Shown: piece after piece, positions 19,295 to 27,280 of the stretch
Layout: every line of letters starts with the position of its first letter
Numbering within the stretch: the first letter of the stretch is position 1
NCBI RefSeq assembly: GCF_902459695.1
Contig: NZ_CABPRZ010000027.1
Span: 1 to 64,000 of the forward strand
Direction of reading: 5' to 3'
From: Pandoraea terrae
GTDB lineage: Bacteria > Pseudomonadota > Gammaproteobacteria > Burkholderiales > Burkholderiaceae
Length of the DNA: 64,000 bases
Notes under the pieces: generated by a model
What the model was told of the DNA's origin: nothing
What the model saw: only the letters and a program-made list of their open reading frames with translations
The model's database searches: none
Position numbers and translations under genes: made by a program

Positions 19295-20869
19295 ATGAGG
19301 ATAAGGCTTTGGCTTTACACCGCATGCGCGGCGGCGGGTGTGTTGCTCATCTGCTGGGTGGCGGCTGACCGGACGGCGACCTCGCTCGTCGGGGACAAGC
19401 TGGCACAGACCCTGACGTCGGAGCAGACCGTGGCGGACCGGGTCGCCGACGGCATGATCCACGCCATCACGACGGATCTGGCGATGGTGCGCGCGATTCC
19501 GTCGACGTTGGCGGAGGTCGATCTGGTGCGCAATGCCTTACGGGGGCAGGACGGCGAGGCCGGCGCGATCACACGCACCAATGGATTTCTTCGAAGCGTG
19601 CAGGGGTATTTCGGCGTGGACATGCTGTGGGTGATCAATGCCCAGGGCATTTGCGTGGCGGCGAGCAATGACAACGATCGTCCGTCGCCCGTCGGGCAGT
19701 CGGTCGCTGACAAGCCATACTTCAAGAGCGCCATTCTCGGCGCGCGCTTCGAGCGTTATGCCGCAGGCTGGGGAAGTCAGACGCCGGGCTTGTATTTCAG
19801 CGCCCCGGTGTATCGCGAGGGCGTCCTGATTGGCGTCGTGATGACGAAAATCGGACTGTCGCGGTTGCGTCATTGGGTGGGTAGCGGTGAATCGTTCATT
19901 ACCGACGGTAACGGTGTCGTCATTCTCGCCAACGATCCTGCTTATGAAAACCGTTTCATGCATGGCGGCACGATCGGCAGCATGGATCTCGCGCAGCGGG
20001 AGGCGCTCTATCACCAGTCCGAGTTTCAGCCCATGCCGATCGCGCCGTTCAGGCGTGCGCCCGGGCGTTCGAATGCGTGGGTGCCGCAGGATATTCTCGA
20101 TCGCATGTCGGAATTCGGCACGCATGAGATACCGTTCGTCATCGCGTCGCGGGACAGCAGCAGCAACGACCTGACGATCTATGCCGTCGAGGACGTCGAT
20201 ACATGGGAAGGACTGACGCGTCAGCACGGCAAGGATGTTGCACTTTTCTTCCTGTTGTACCTTGGCGGCTTCGTGATCGCAGGATTGGCCGGCTTGACCT
20301 ATCTGCGCGAGCGCTCGCTGCACAGGAAAACGCGCCAGTCGAACGCGGAGCTGCGTGCAGCGAACAACCAGCTCGCCTTCGAGGCCAGCTACGATGAGCT
20401 GACGGGAAGTCTCACGCGCCGGTATTTCTTTCATCGTTTCGATCAATTGCTCGCCGATGCCCACCGAAAGGATGAGCCCTTGAGCCTGATTCTGGCTGAT
20501 CTCGATTACTTCAAGTCCATCAACGATACCTACGGGCATGCCATCGGCGACCAGGTGCTGTGCCGTTTCGTGCTGGTGTGTTCGTCCGTGCTGCGTGGCG
20601 ACGACCTGATCGGCCGCATCGGCGGCGAGGAGTTTGCGATTCTGTTGCCGGGGGCAAGTGAGCGCGACGCGCTGCGCGTGGCTGACCGGATTCGCGAGCG
20701 CTGCAAGCGCGAGTCGCTGGAAGGCAGTGAGCCGCCCCTGCGGTTCTCCGCAAGTTTCGGCATTACCGAATGGCAGGACGAGGATTCGCCAATGAACATG
20801 GTCGAACGCGCAGACATGGCGTTGTATCGCGCCAAACGCGCGGGACGCGACCGGTGCTGGGTGTTCTGA
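19295..20869 (+). CDS. Membrane diguanylate cyclase with CACHE sensor
   Basis: This is a 524-aa inner-membrane enzyme that makes c-di-GMP from two GTP. TM1 is at about 7-24 and a periplasmic double-CACHE-like sensor at about 30-300. TM2 is at about 310-330, followed by a short coiled coil and a GGDEF domain (about 365-524). The active site reads GGEEF near residue 443. RGDD five residues upstream matches the RxxD product-inhibition site, so the enzyme should be active and feedback-inhibited. It lies directly after the EAL protein, so the two form an opposing pair. A terminator follows. Confidence 0.94.
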   Translation: MRIRLWLYTACAAAGVLLICWVAADRTATSLVGDKLAQTLTSEQTVADRVADGMIHAITTDLAMVRAIPSTLAEVDLVRNALRGQDGEAGAITRTNGFLRSVQGYFGVDMLWVINAQGICVAASNDNDRPSPVGQSVADKPYFKSAILGARFERYAAGWGSQTPGLYFSAPVYREGVLIGVVMTKIGLSRLRHWVGSGESFITDGNGVVILANDPAYENRFMHGGTIGSMDLAQREALYHQSEFQPMPIAPFRRAPGRSNAWVPQDILDRMSEFGTHEIPFVIASRDSSSNDLTIYAVEDVDTWEGLTRQHGKDVALFFLLYLGGFVIAGLAGLTYLRERSLHRKTRQSNAELRAANNQLAFEASYDELTGSLTRRYFFHRFDQLLADAHRKDEPLSLILADLDYFKSINDTYGHAIGDQVLCRFVLVCSSVLRGDDLIGRIGGEEFAILLPGASERDALRVADRIRERCKRESLEGSEPPLRFSASFGITEWQDEDSPMNMVERADMALYRAKRAGRDRCWVF

Positions 20870-20920
20870 TGCCGCCATGAAGCGTGTTGCGCCGTATTAC
20901 AACTGACACATCTCGTAACC

Positions 20921-20950
20921 AATTACGCCGGCACTTCCGGCGTAATTTTC
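20921..20950 (+). terminator. Rho-independent terminator after diguanylate cyclase
   Basis: Stem ATTACGCCGG with CCGGCGTAAT, loop CACTT, then a short TTT. The dyad is perfect over 10 bp. Confidence 0.8.
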
Positions 20951-21011
20951 ATTGCGGCGATGTCGAAGCAGGTAATGGCAACCGGATTGCCGACCTGCAT
21001 GAGGCGACATC

Positions 21012-21257
21012 GTGAAACGCATTCTCTTGGTGACTGCCGGCGCCACATTGCTGACCGCCCTGGGCGGCTGCGTGGCCGTGCCTTATGGCCCGCCGGCCTA
21101 CGGCTACAGTGACTACGACTATTACGGCTACGCGCCGGGCTACTACGGTTATGCCCCGGGCTACTACGTCGGTCCGTCCATCACGTTCGACTACCGCAGC
21201 GGTTTCGGCCGCCGGGGCCGAGGCTGGGGCCGCGGCGACGGCAGCTGGCACCACTGA
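21012..21257 (+). CDS. Small Tyr/Gly-rich lipoprotein
   Basis: This 81-aa protein starts with GTG behind a GAGGCGA site. A lipoprotein signal MKRILLVTAGATLLTALGGC gives a lipobox LGGC with Cys20 as the probable lipidated residue. The mature part is rich in Tyr, Gly and Pro and holds a tandem repeat, YGYAPGYYGYAPGYY, mirrored by a DNA repeat of about 21 bp. It ends in an Arg/Gly-rich tail. It is probably anchored in the outer or inner membrane. The function is unknown. Confidence 0.8.
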   Translation: MKRILLVTAGATLLTALGGCVAVPYGPPAYGYSDYDYYGYAPGYYGYAPGYYVGPSITFDYRSGFGRRGRGWGRGDGSWHH

Positions 21258-21278
21258 TACCGGGCCGGAACCGGGTTG

Positions 21279-21473
21279 TCAGAATTCGTTCATTGCGAAT
21301 TCGACTTTCGTGACGTGGCATTCCGGGCACAGCCAGTCGTCGGGCACATCTGCCCAGCGGGTGCCGGGGGCGAGTCCGTCATTCGGTGCGCCTTCGGCTT
21401 CGTTGTAGATCCAGCCGCAAATCAGGCAGATGTAGCTTTTGAAATCGGCGGACGCGTCGAGCATGGTGGTCAT
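21279..21473 (-). CDS. Rubredoxin
   Basis: This is a 64-aa rubredoxin-type electron carrier with one Fe in a four-Cys site: CLICGWIYNE and CPECHVTKVEF give the two CxxC knuckles, with WADVPDDW between them as in the family. I choose the ATG at 21473, which yields a normal-sized protein; upstream in-frame starts add non-homologous sequence. It may feed electrons to an alkane hydroxylase or act in oxidative-stress reduction. It is convergent with the lipoprotein gene. Confidence 0.93.
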   Translation of the reverse strand: MTTMLDASADFKSYICLICGWIYNEAEGAPNDGLAPGTRWADVPDDWLCPECHVTKVEFAMNEF

Positions 21474-21675
21474 ATTGCGGGGCGGCCCACATCCGGGCCG
21501 GAAATCGGGGAAAGTGTAAGCGGCAAAATGTATGTGGCAAAACGGCGGCAGCCGCCGTCGATTCGCCGATGCCGCCCGCATTGTAAGCGACTTGGCCGGC
21601 ATGCTTCCAGCCACGGGCGCGAAAATTCGCGCCCGTCTTGATCTGGATCACTCCCTGCGCGCCCCGGGAGCGAGC

Positions 21676-21963
21676 TTACCAGTGAATCTGATTGAGCAGG
21701 ATCGGCGCCATCTGGGCGAGCGAATTGAGCAGCGACATGGCGGTGTCGACGCCGGAGACTTCGCGCCACAGCCGGCTCTTCTCCACCACGCGCTTGCGAT
21801 CGTCGTCCGTTTGGACCTCCGGCGCGCGTAATTGCTTGATCAGGTCGATCACAGCCGTGCGGTCGACGGTTGCCGACACGTTATGGCGGGCGAGAAATTC
21901 GTCGAGGTGGATGCGTCCGCGGGTTTTCGACGGCGTGTCGTCGTGCTTTTCAGGTTGTGTCAT
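21676..21963 (-). CDS. Hypothetical protein, 95 aa
   Basis: This polar, helical 95-aa protein starts MTQPEKHDDTPSKTRGRIHL. It contains a charged segment with QTDDDRKRVVEKSRLWREV and ends in a hydrophobic stretch SLLNSLAQMAPILLNQIHW. No known domain is recognised. GGGAG lies upstream of the ATG at a long spacing. The codon use looks coding, and the frame runs without conflict between rubredoxin and the zinc-ribbon gene. Confidence 0.65.
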   Translation of the reverse strand: MTQPEKHDDTPSKTRGRIHLDEFLARHNVSATVDRTAVIDLIKQLRAPEVQTDDDRKRVVEKSRLWREVSGVDTAMSLLNSLAQMAPILLNQIHW

Positions 21964-22169
21964 ACAGCGGCATCTCCCAAAAATTGCGTGGGACCGCAAG
22001 GCGGCCTGACTCCATCATAGGCCGATTCCCGGGCGCTGCGAACCTGCCCGGCAAGACCCAGAGAGTCGGCACATCGTCAAGCTCAATAAATTCGCAGGAT
22101 GCTGACGCCGAAATGGGCAACCCTCTTGACAGCCCCGCCGGGCGGTAACTTTGCTGAGGGTGGCTCAGG

Positions 22170-22205
22170 TTATCCAGCGGGTTATCCACAGAAGTTGTGG
22201 GTAAC
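22170..22205. promoter_or_regulatory. Cluster of DnaA-box-like 9-mers
   Basis: Within 36 bp there are TTATCCAGC (22170-22178), the consensus DnaA box TTATCCACA (22182-22190), and TGTGGGTAA, the reverse of TTACCCACA (22195-22203). The last two form an inverted repeat with one mismatch around a GAAGT centre. It lies between two minus-strand genes. It may be a DnaA-binding regulatory site. Nothing else marks this as a replication origin. Confidence 0.5.
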
Positions 22206-22258
22206 TCCGTGTGGGTTGCGCTGCCGGAAGTCCGCGGTACAACCGCGTGGCGTCCGGG

Positions 22259-22648
22259 CTATCGGAACAACGGACGCAACATCAACAGGGCGAAAAATAG
22301 CGCGACGCCAACGGGCAGCAGTCCGGTGAAGAAGGCGGGCCAGGCCGGCTTGCCGCGGCGGCGGGCGCCGAACGCGGCGATCAGGCCGGCGCACAGGCAC
22401 AGGATGCCGACCGCAAGCGTCGGATGGGCGCCCTTGAGAACGTATGCGATGGATGCCAGCAGACCGAGCCAGGCGCCGGGTAACGCGCCCGGGGGCGGCG
22501 GATTCGCTGGCGGCACGCTTGTCGACGGCCGGGGCGTTGCAACAGCCGGTGTGGCGGGTTGGGCGGCGACAGGCTTACCGCAATGGGGGCAGGGCGTGTC
22601 GACGGTGATTTCGGCCGGCAGCGAGCCGCCACAGTGTGTACAAAGCAT
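22259..22648 (-). CDS. Zinc-ribbon membrane protein
   Basis: This is a 129-aa protein. An N-terminal zinc ribbon has CTHCGGSLP and CPHCGKPV (two CxxC). A Pro/Ala-rich linker (about 28-55) is followed by two hydrophobic segments (about 58-93 and 103-125) that should be transmembrane helices. The ATG at 22648 is preferred because GGAGA lies 5 bp upstream. Similar small zinc-ribbon membrane proteins have no assigned role. Confidence 0.75.
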   Translation of the reverse strand: MLCTHCGGSLPAEITVDTPCPHCGKPVAAQPATPAVATPRPSTSVPPANPPPPGALPGAWLGLLASIAYVLKGAHPTLAVGILCLCAGLIAAFGARRRGKPAWPAFFTGLLPVGVALFFALLMLRPLFR

Positions 22649-22712
22649 CAATTCTCCATGAGCGGCCGATCATGCAAGCCGCGGCAAAACCGCAGCATAG
22701 CGTGTCATGCCG

Positions 22713-23042
22713 TCACGTGGCTAGCCACGGCCGAACGCGGTCGGGCGCGTACACGGCCATGGGGTCGCGAACATACCAGACGTCGACCGGATCCACATCG
22801 ACTGTCGTCGGCGACAGATGCCGGGCGCATCGATCGACCAGTTCGACAGGCACCATGTGCCAACGGCCCGCCGCCTTGCGTGCGGCACTGTCGGCGACGG
22901 CAATGCATGGCTGGTAGTAGGGATCCGTGCTTGTCTCTTGTCCGTGCGAGTGCATCGCGTGGGTGGCCAGCACCAGATAGATGAGGGCGATTCGCCACGG
23001 CCTGGCGCGCGCGTCGAAATCGGGGAACGGACGGCTCGGCAT
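22713..23042 (-). CDS. Hypothetical exported protein, 109 aa
   Basis: The protein starts MPSRPFPDFDARARPWRIAL and has one hydrophobic segment (about 17-30, IALIYLVLATHAMHSHG) that could be a signal peptide or anchor. The following region holds two Cys residues and the segment DVDPVDVWYVRDPMAVY. I chose the ATG at 23042, which has GGAGT 7 bp upstream; a longer form reaches 23150. No family is recognised. Confidence 0.55.
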   Translation of the reverse strand: MPSRPFPDFDARARPWRIALIYLVLATHAMHSHGQETSTDPYYQPCIAVADSAARKAAGRWHMVPVELVDRCARHLSPTTVDVDPVDVWYVRDPMAVYAPDRVRPWLAT

Positions 23043-23337
23043 AGCGGACTCCGGCGGTTTCGGTTGGCGGACGGACTCGCGGGCGTTGCCCGGGCGATTG
23101 TGTTTCGATTGTGTTACGAGCGAGAGCCAGAATCGTGCCTGATGCATCAATGCATTGAATTCATTGATATTTGCGCCGGGCCATCGCGTGGGCGTGCTTG
23201 CCGATCAGGCATTCCTGTTGCAGTTCCGAAACACTGCCGCCAGAATCGGAAGAACACGGTAACAGGCATTGGATTGACGAAGGCCCCGCGAAGGCTTGGC
23301 AAAGCGCTGGCAAGCGGGCGGCGAGTGCGCTACACTA
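23043..23337. other. Intergenic region upstream of DUF3717 gene
   Basis: I see no supported gene in this stretch between the divergent exported protein and DUF3717. A -10-like TACACT sits at 23331-23336, with CTGGCA at 23307-23312 as a possible -35 (18 bp spacing), directly upstream of the LexA-type box. Confidence 0.5.
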
Positions 23338-23353
23338 CTGTATATCCATACAG
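23338..23353 (+). promoter_or_regulatory. LexA (SOS) box
   Basis: CTGTATATCCATACAG matches the proteobacterial LexA operator CTG-N10-CAG in its strong form, with ATA-rich centre and full outer dyad. It directly follows the -10-like TACACT, so bound LexA would cover the transcription start of the DUF3717 gene 31 bp downstream. Confidence 0.75.
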
Positions 23354-23383
23354 TAAATTCACCCGAACGGCGAACCGACACCG

Positions 23384-23617
23384 ATGAAAGCCAACTACTC
23401 CATCGCCGAAATCGAACAGGCGATCAATTATTGGACCCGCCGGCAGGCGGCCGACAGCCATTGGGCGCTGTGCCCGGCGGCGCGGGCGCTGGCCAATGTC
23501 TACGGCGAAATGATTTTCCGGCACGACACGAGCGTCGCGGCCGAGACGCTCGACGCCGAGCAAAGCCGCGCCATCGAAACCGCGCTGCAGCAAATGGATC
23601 TCGGTCTTACGCCTTGA
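23384..23617 (+). CDS. DUF3717 family protein, probably SOS-controlled
   Basis: This is a 77-aa protein resembling DUF3717, a small family found in Burkholderiales. It starts MKANYSIAEIEQAINYWTRR, has LCPAARALANVYGEMIF in the middle and ends METQQMDLGLTP-like (ALQQMDLGLTP). It is soluble and helical with no catalytic motif visible. A LexA-type box lies over its promoter, so DNA damage should induce it if LexA binds. The function is unknown. Confidence 0.82.
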   Translation: MKANYSIAEIEQAINYWTRRQAADSHWALCPAARALANVYGEMIFRHDTSVAAETLDAEQSRAIETALQQMDLGLTP

Positions 23618-23804
23618 TTGTGTGATCGGGGCGCCCGCCACCGCCCGCGGCGATCCGAAATCCTTGCCGCCGCGCGCGGGAGTGCATTGCTTGTTGCGGT
23701 GCACACGCGATTCGGACTACGCCGATTTTGTTCTTGTTCCGGTTACCTCACCATTGAGTGCATGTGCCTCATGTTGTGGGCACGCACTTGGAAGAGGAGC
23801 AATT

Positions 23805-24287
23805 ATGGAACGCAGGGCGAAGGCTTCGGGGATATCGTGCTGGTTTGCGGGGGCGGTCGAACGCTGCCGCCGTTTTCATCGTGGCGACGTGGCGGGCGCG
23901 ACGTTGAACATTCGTCCGCCGGAGATTGCAACGTTCGACGGTTTCGTGGTGTGGTGCGCGAGAACGGGGAAGTATCTGGCAGCGCCGGAGCGGAAAAACA
24001 CCCGCAATTCCCGGTTCGTTGAAAGCGGCTCGGAGGCGTGGCGCTTCGAGACATTCGAAGCGGCGCAGGCACAAGCGGTGCGCGCCGGATCGTCAGCCAT
24101 TACGATCTACGCGTTCGAATGCGCCGGGCCGGTGTTTGTGTCCGGGTGCGCGAGGGCACCAAATGACAAGTTGAAGTCGCTGTCCAAATCGGATTGGAAG
24201 CCAAGCCCATTACAGACGGCCGCGGTCGAAAAGTTGCTATCGACATCGGGGGTGGTTGTCGCTGCGGGCGGCGTTCGGGTTGACTGA
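23805..24287 (+). CDS. Hypothetical protein, 160 aa
   Basis: The start at 23805 is chosen because GAAGAGGAG lies 7 bp upstream. The protein begins MERRAKASGISCWFAGAVER and has a folded-looking middle (FVVWCARTGKYLAAPERKN, then WRFETFEAAQAQAVRAG). A less ordered C-terminus ends AAGGVRVD. Five or more Cys residues are scattered without a clear metal-binding pattern. No family is recognised. It is the last gene before the low-GC border. Confidence 0.5.
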   Translation: MERRAKASGISCWFAGAVERCRRFHRGDVAGATLNIRPPEIATFDGFVVWCARTGKYLAAPERKNTRNSRFVESGSEAWRFETFEAAQAQAVRAGSSAITIYAFECAGPVFVSGCARAPNDKLKSLSKSDWKPSPLQTAAVEKLLSTSGVVVAAGGVRVD

Positions 24288-25106
24288 CGACTGACGGGTG
24301 AATGTGCGAAGTGTGAGACCGTGTGTGGTGGTGCGCGGGCACGTCGATCCCATCGGCAGGCCTTTCACTACCGCACTCAGGAGCGTTCCCGATTGAGCGC
24401 CGACGGTGATAGCGGCGCTTAACGAGTATGGCGCGGATTCTGGCAAGCAATTAGCGTCCTCATCTACGAATGGGGCCTACAAAATTAGTCAGTCTGCTTC
24501 GCGAACCGATTCTGGTCCCACAGATCGGTCGTTTGCGTTGTCAAGGCCAATACCACCGTCCTATCGCAGATTCTCTGCCCCGCAGCCTCACATGAACCCG
24601 TACACCTCCGCTGAGGGAGACTACTTGCGCGACACGGTTGTTAGTGCGACACGCGGGCGTCCCAATGAAAAACCAGAACTTTCCTCATTGCCTCCGGTTA
24701 AGCCTGATTTCATACTGTTGGTCATGGGACATTGCTGCAACCAGACGGACGTCGGTCATTGACACGTCCTCAGTGGGTGCTGTGGAGTACACAAGTCAGG
24801 CAAGGATTGCGGACGAACGGCATCGCCCGTGAGGTTTGAAAAAAACGCGCATTTATGAGCACATTCTGCGTCGGTTTGAAAAGAAAATTGGCGGATCTTG
24901 CCGAATCCTTGGTCTTGCGCCATCGCCAGGGTTTGTTGTTTCATCGCGAGTCACCGCGTTCGTTGTCGATTCCGTCCATTACGCTCGGCAACCAATCTCG
25001 GTTACTTATTTGGCGTTGCCTTAAATGAGCGTTGACCTGTACATGAAATCTGGGCAGGATCAATACCGCAATATCATGTAATCCTATCTTTATCTTTTGT
25101 CAGGTC
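24288..25106. other. Gene-free, AT-richer border region
   Basis: About 820 bp holds no frame I would accept as a gene: the open frames are short, lack ribosome-binding sites and have poor codon use. GC is visibly lower than upstream. A TTGACC (25032-25037) may be a -35 for the tRNA-like operon, but no good -10 is found at the right distance. The stretch may be decayed DNA at the edge of an acquired island. Confidence 0.55.
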
Positions 25107-25183
25107 GGGGCTGTAGCTCAGTTGGGAGAGCGCGTTGCCACCAGCAACGAGGTCAAGGGTTCGAGTCCCTCTCAGCTCCTCCA
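25107..25183 (+). tRNA. Atypical glycine-type tRNA-like gene
   Basis: It shows acceptor GGGGCTG paired with CAGCTCC (one G-U), D-arm GCTC/GAGC, a perfect anticodon stem CGTTG/CAACG, T-loop TTCGAGT, discriminator T and encoded CCA. Two features are abnormal. The 7-nt anticodon loop CCACCAG has C instead of the near-universal T33 and would put ACC (Gly, GGU) at 34-36. The T-stem AAGGG/CCCTC carries an A-C mismatch, and one extra base joins it to the acceptor. C35, C36 and U73 are glycine identity elements. It lies 30 bp before an operon. I infer a dedicated tRNA, perhaps not used on the ribosome; a decaying tRNA is the alternative. Confidence 0.7.
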
Positions 25184-25213
25184 GTCGGCACAGGCGCTCT
25201 CAATAGGAAGTTT

Positions 25214-26092
25214 ATGCATCAGATCCGAGCGAGTGAAAAAATCGTCTTTTCCGAAGAGGAGCTCTTGGACGAGCTTCGTGGATCTATGCACGACGACAAC
25301 TTCAATGAGGTCGTCATCATGGCTGGGCACTTCATGCTGTTCTTTGACGCTGCTACAAAGCGACTCGTGCCTGGGATCTTCGAGGACATCGAGAACGAGG
25401 TTCTCAAAGAACAGGTCAGGGAGCGCGTTGGCATTTTCCCGACCTACACGTGGGACCTCGGCGTGTTGCTCGGCGATCACTACCGCCTTCAGCACAACAA
25501 GTCGGCAAAACTGCTTCTATTGGTGAATGACTGGCAATATGTGCCGGACAGCGGCAGCGCCGGTGATTACCGAAGCGCATTCTACGAGACATTCAACGCG
25601 CTTCCTCCGAACTATTTGTCGCGCCTCAGTGTATCCAATCAGCTTTCCGAGAAAGACATTCTTCCGAGCCGCCGGCACACGCTGACGTTTCCCGAAACCT
25701 GGCTTAGATACCGTTTTCAGAACGCTGCCACCCGGTTGGTCAAAGCGGGCAAGCTGCAAAAGCGCTTTCTCGCGGACAAGCCCGGAAAGTCTGAAATATC
25801 ATTCACCGACGAATCCGGCAGTTCCCTTCCACTTATCAGTTGCGGTATCACAGGTTGTGCAGGGGAAATCACCGAGATGATCTCGGAGGTACACAGGGCG
25901 GCCGGTCGCTATCTTGTGATTCTGGCCCCTGCCGAATGTCAAACACCGATTCGCACCGGCATAGAAATCGCTTTATCAGTTTATGATCTGCGCGGCATGA
26001 AAGTCCTGGTCACCGACCCGGGCGGAAGCGGCGAAATGAGCCGCGAAGAGATATACGGCAGGGGTGTCAGTCTGGCCTCGTATCAAGTTTGA
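25214..26092 (+). CDS. Unrecognised 292-aa protein of the island operon
   Basis: The ATG at 25214 has TAGGAAG upstream; a longer frame would read back through the tRNA-like gene and is rejected. The protein starts MHQIRASEKIVFSEEELLDE. An N-terminal half rich in aromatic residues includes LLLLVNDWQYVPDSG. Then come a basic stretch (PSRRHTLTFPETWLRYRF) and a C-terminal domain with LISCGITGCAGEITEMI and a hydrophobic strand RYLVILAPAECQTP. No family is recognised; it looks soluble. Its position between a tRNA-like gene and a cysteine desulfurase makes a tRNA-binding, transferase or sulfur-acceptor role possible. That is inference only. Confidence 0.8.
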   Translation: MHQIRASEKIVFSEEELLDELRGSMHDDNFNEVVIMAGHFMLFFDAATKRLVPGIFEDIENEVLKEQVRERVGIFPTYTWDLGVLLGDHYRLQHNKSAKLLLLVNDWQYVPDSGSAGDYRSAFYETFNALPPNYLSRLSVSNQLSEKDILPSRRHTLTFPETWLRYRFQNAATRLVKAGKLQKRFLADKPGKSEISFTDESGSSLPLISCGITGCAGEITEMISEVHRAAGRYLVILAPAECQTPIRTGIEIALSVYDLRGMKVLVTDPGGSGEMSREEIYGRGVSLASYQV

Positions 26093-26101
26093 GGAACGAC
26101 C

Positions 26102-27280
26102 ATGTCAGCCGTAAGCAACCAATCTATCATCTACTTCGACGCCGCCGCGACGACTCGATGCACGGATGCAGTGACAGCCGCAATGGTTGAGTTCAGCGAA
26201 GATAATTTTGCTAATCCGTCTTCGCCACATAGCATGGGCCGCTCTGCCAAGCTGGCTGTTGACCAAGCGACCGCCAGCATTGCACGACTACTAGGGTGCT
26301 CCTATGACGAGTTGACCCTGACCTCGGGGGCAACGGAAAGTAACAACATCGTCGTGTTAGGTAGCGCTCGTCCGGAAAGCAGCGACAACATTGTCATTTG
26401 TCCAATCGATCACAAATCCACGCTTTCGGCAGCAAGCGAGATGGAGAGACGCGGCGTAGAGGTTCGCCGCATGACGGTAGATGCGAACGGTCGCATTGAT
26501 CTTGATCATTTGGCCCGCATTGTGGATGCAGACACTGCACTCGTCACCCTCGCCTATGTGAATTCTGAGATTGGCACGCTTCAAGATGTCCCCGCAATTA
26601 GTGCCTTGCTGGAGGGCAAGGAGACGCTGTTCCACATCGATGCGAGTCAGGCCGCCGGCAAAGTTGATATCAATGTTCAACACACGCGCGTCGACTGCGT
26701 CTCAATCTCGGCACACAAGATCTGCGGCCCAAAGGGGATAGGCGCACTTTACGTCTCATCGGATGCAACTTTTCGGCTACGTCCCCTGACCTTTGGAGGT
26801 GGGCAGTACCGGTTGCGAAGCGGCACGCTCCCCGTCCCGCTCATCGTTGGCTTCGGGATCGCAGCGGAGCGAATCAGCAAGGCTGATCTTGCGAGCTGGT
26901 GGGAAGCGGCAAACTACCGACGGCAGGTGATCCTCGAAACCCTGCACGGGCACGATGTCAGATACCAACTGAACTCCCCAACGGAGAACGCCGTGCCACA
27001 CATCCTGAACCTATCATTTCCAGGGGTGCGCTCAGAAACGATCATAAAGGGCCTGCCCACCGTATGCATCGCATCTGGTTCAGCCTGCAATTCTAAGAGC
27101 ATTGCGCCCTCCTATGTCCTCACTGAGGTCGGGCACGAGGATGCTCGCGCAAACAGCGCCATCCGGCTCTCATTCACTGCGGACGTGGAAATTGAGAAGG
27201 TTGGCCTTGGCGCCGAGCTGCTTGCGAGAAAAGTGTGCAGCCTGCAAAAGCTCATAACCAGGGAGGAAATCGGTGCCTAA
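26102..27280 (+). CDS. Cysteine desulfurase (NifS/IscS type)
   Basis: This 392-aa class V aminotransferase-fold PLP enzyme would convert cysteine to alanine and leave a persulfide on its own Cys. The N-terminus IIYFDAAATT is the family start. TSGATESNN binds the cofactor phosphate, SAHKICGPKG gives the PLP Lys206, and SGSACNSKS in the mobile loop gives the catalytic Cys329. All key residues are present, so sulfur mobilisation is likely active. It starts 9 bp after the unknown protein, and its end overlaps the ATP-grasp gene. The location away from isc/suf genes suggests sulfur for a special product or tRNA thiolation. Confidence 0.93.
   Translation: MSAVSNQSIIYFDAAATTRCTDAVTAAMVEFSEDNFANPSSPHSMGRSAKLAVDQATASIARLLGCSYDELTLTSGATESNNIVVLGSARPESSDNIVICPIDHKSTLSAASEMERRGVEVRRMTVDANGRIDLDHLARIVDADTALVTLAYVNSEIGTLQDVPAISALLEGKETLFHIDASQAAGKVDINVQHTRVDCVSISAHKICGPKGIGALYVSSDATFRLRPLTFGGGQYRLRSGTLPVPLIVGFGIAAERISKADLASWWEAANYRRQVILETLHGHDVRYQLNSPTENAVPHILNLSFPGVRSETIIKGLPTVCIASGSACNSKSIAPSYVLTEVGHEDARANSAIRLSFTADVEIEKVGLGAELLARKVCSLQKLITREEIGA

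Noticed and set aside
21803-21819. TCGTCCGTTTGGACCTC, similar to the cluster operator
   Set aside because: It lies inside the coding sequence of a hypothetical protein and lacks the flanking positions. It is probably chance and serves as a reminder that the short core can occur randomly.
24406-24762. 118-codon plus-strand frame in the island border
   Set aside because: Non-ATG start without ribosome-binding site and no recognisable fold or codon bias.
25107-25183. tRNA-like gene as an attachment site of an integrative element
   Set aside because: No integrase is present, and no copy of the tRNA 3' end was seen near the right border (32658-32847).
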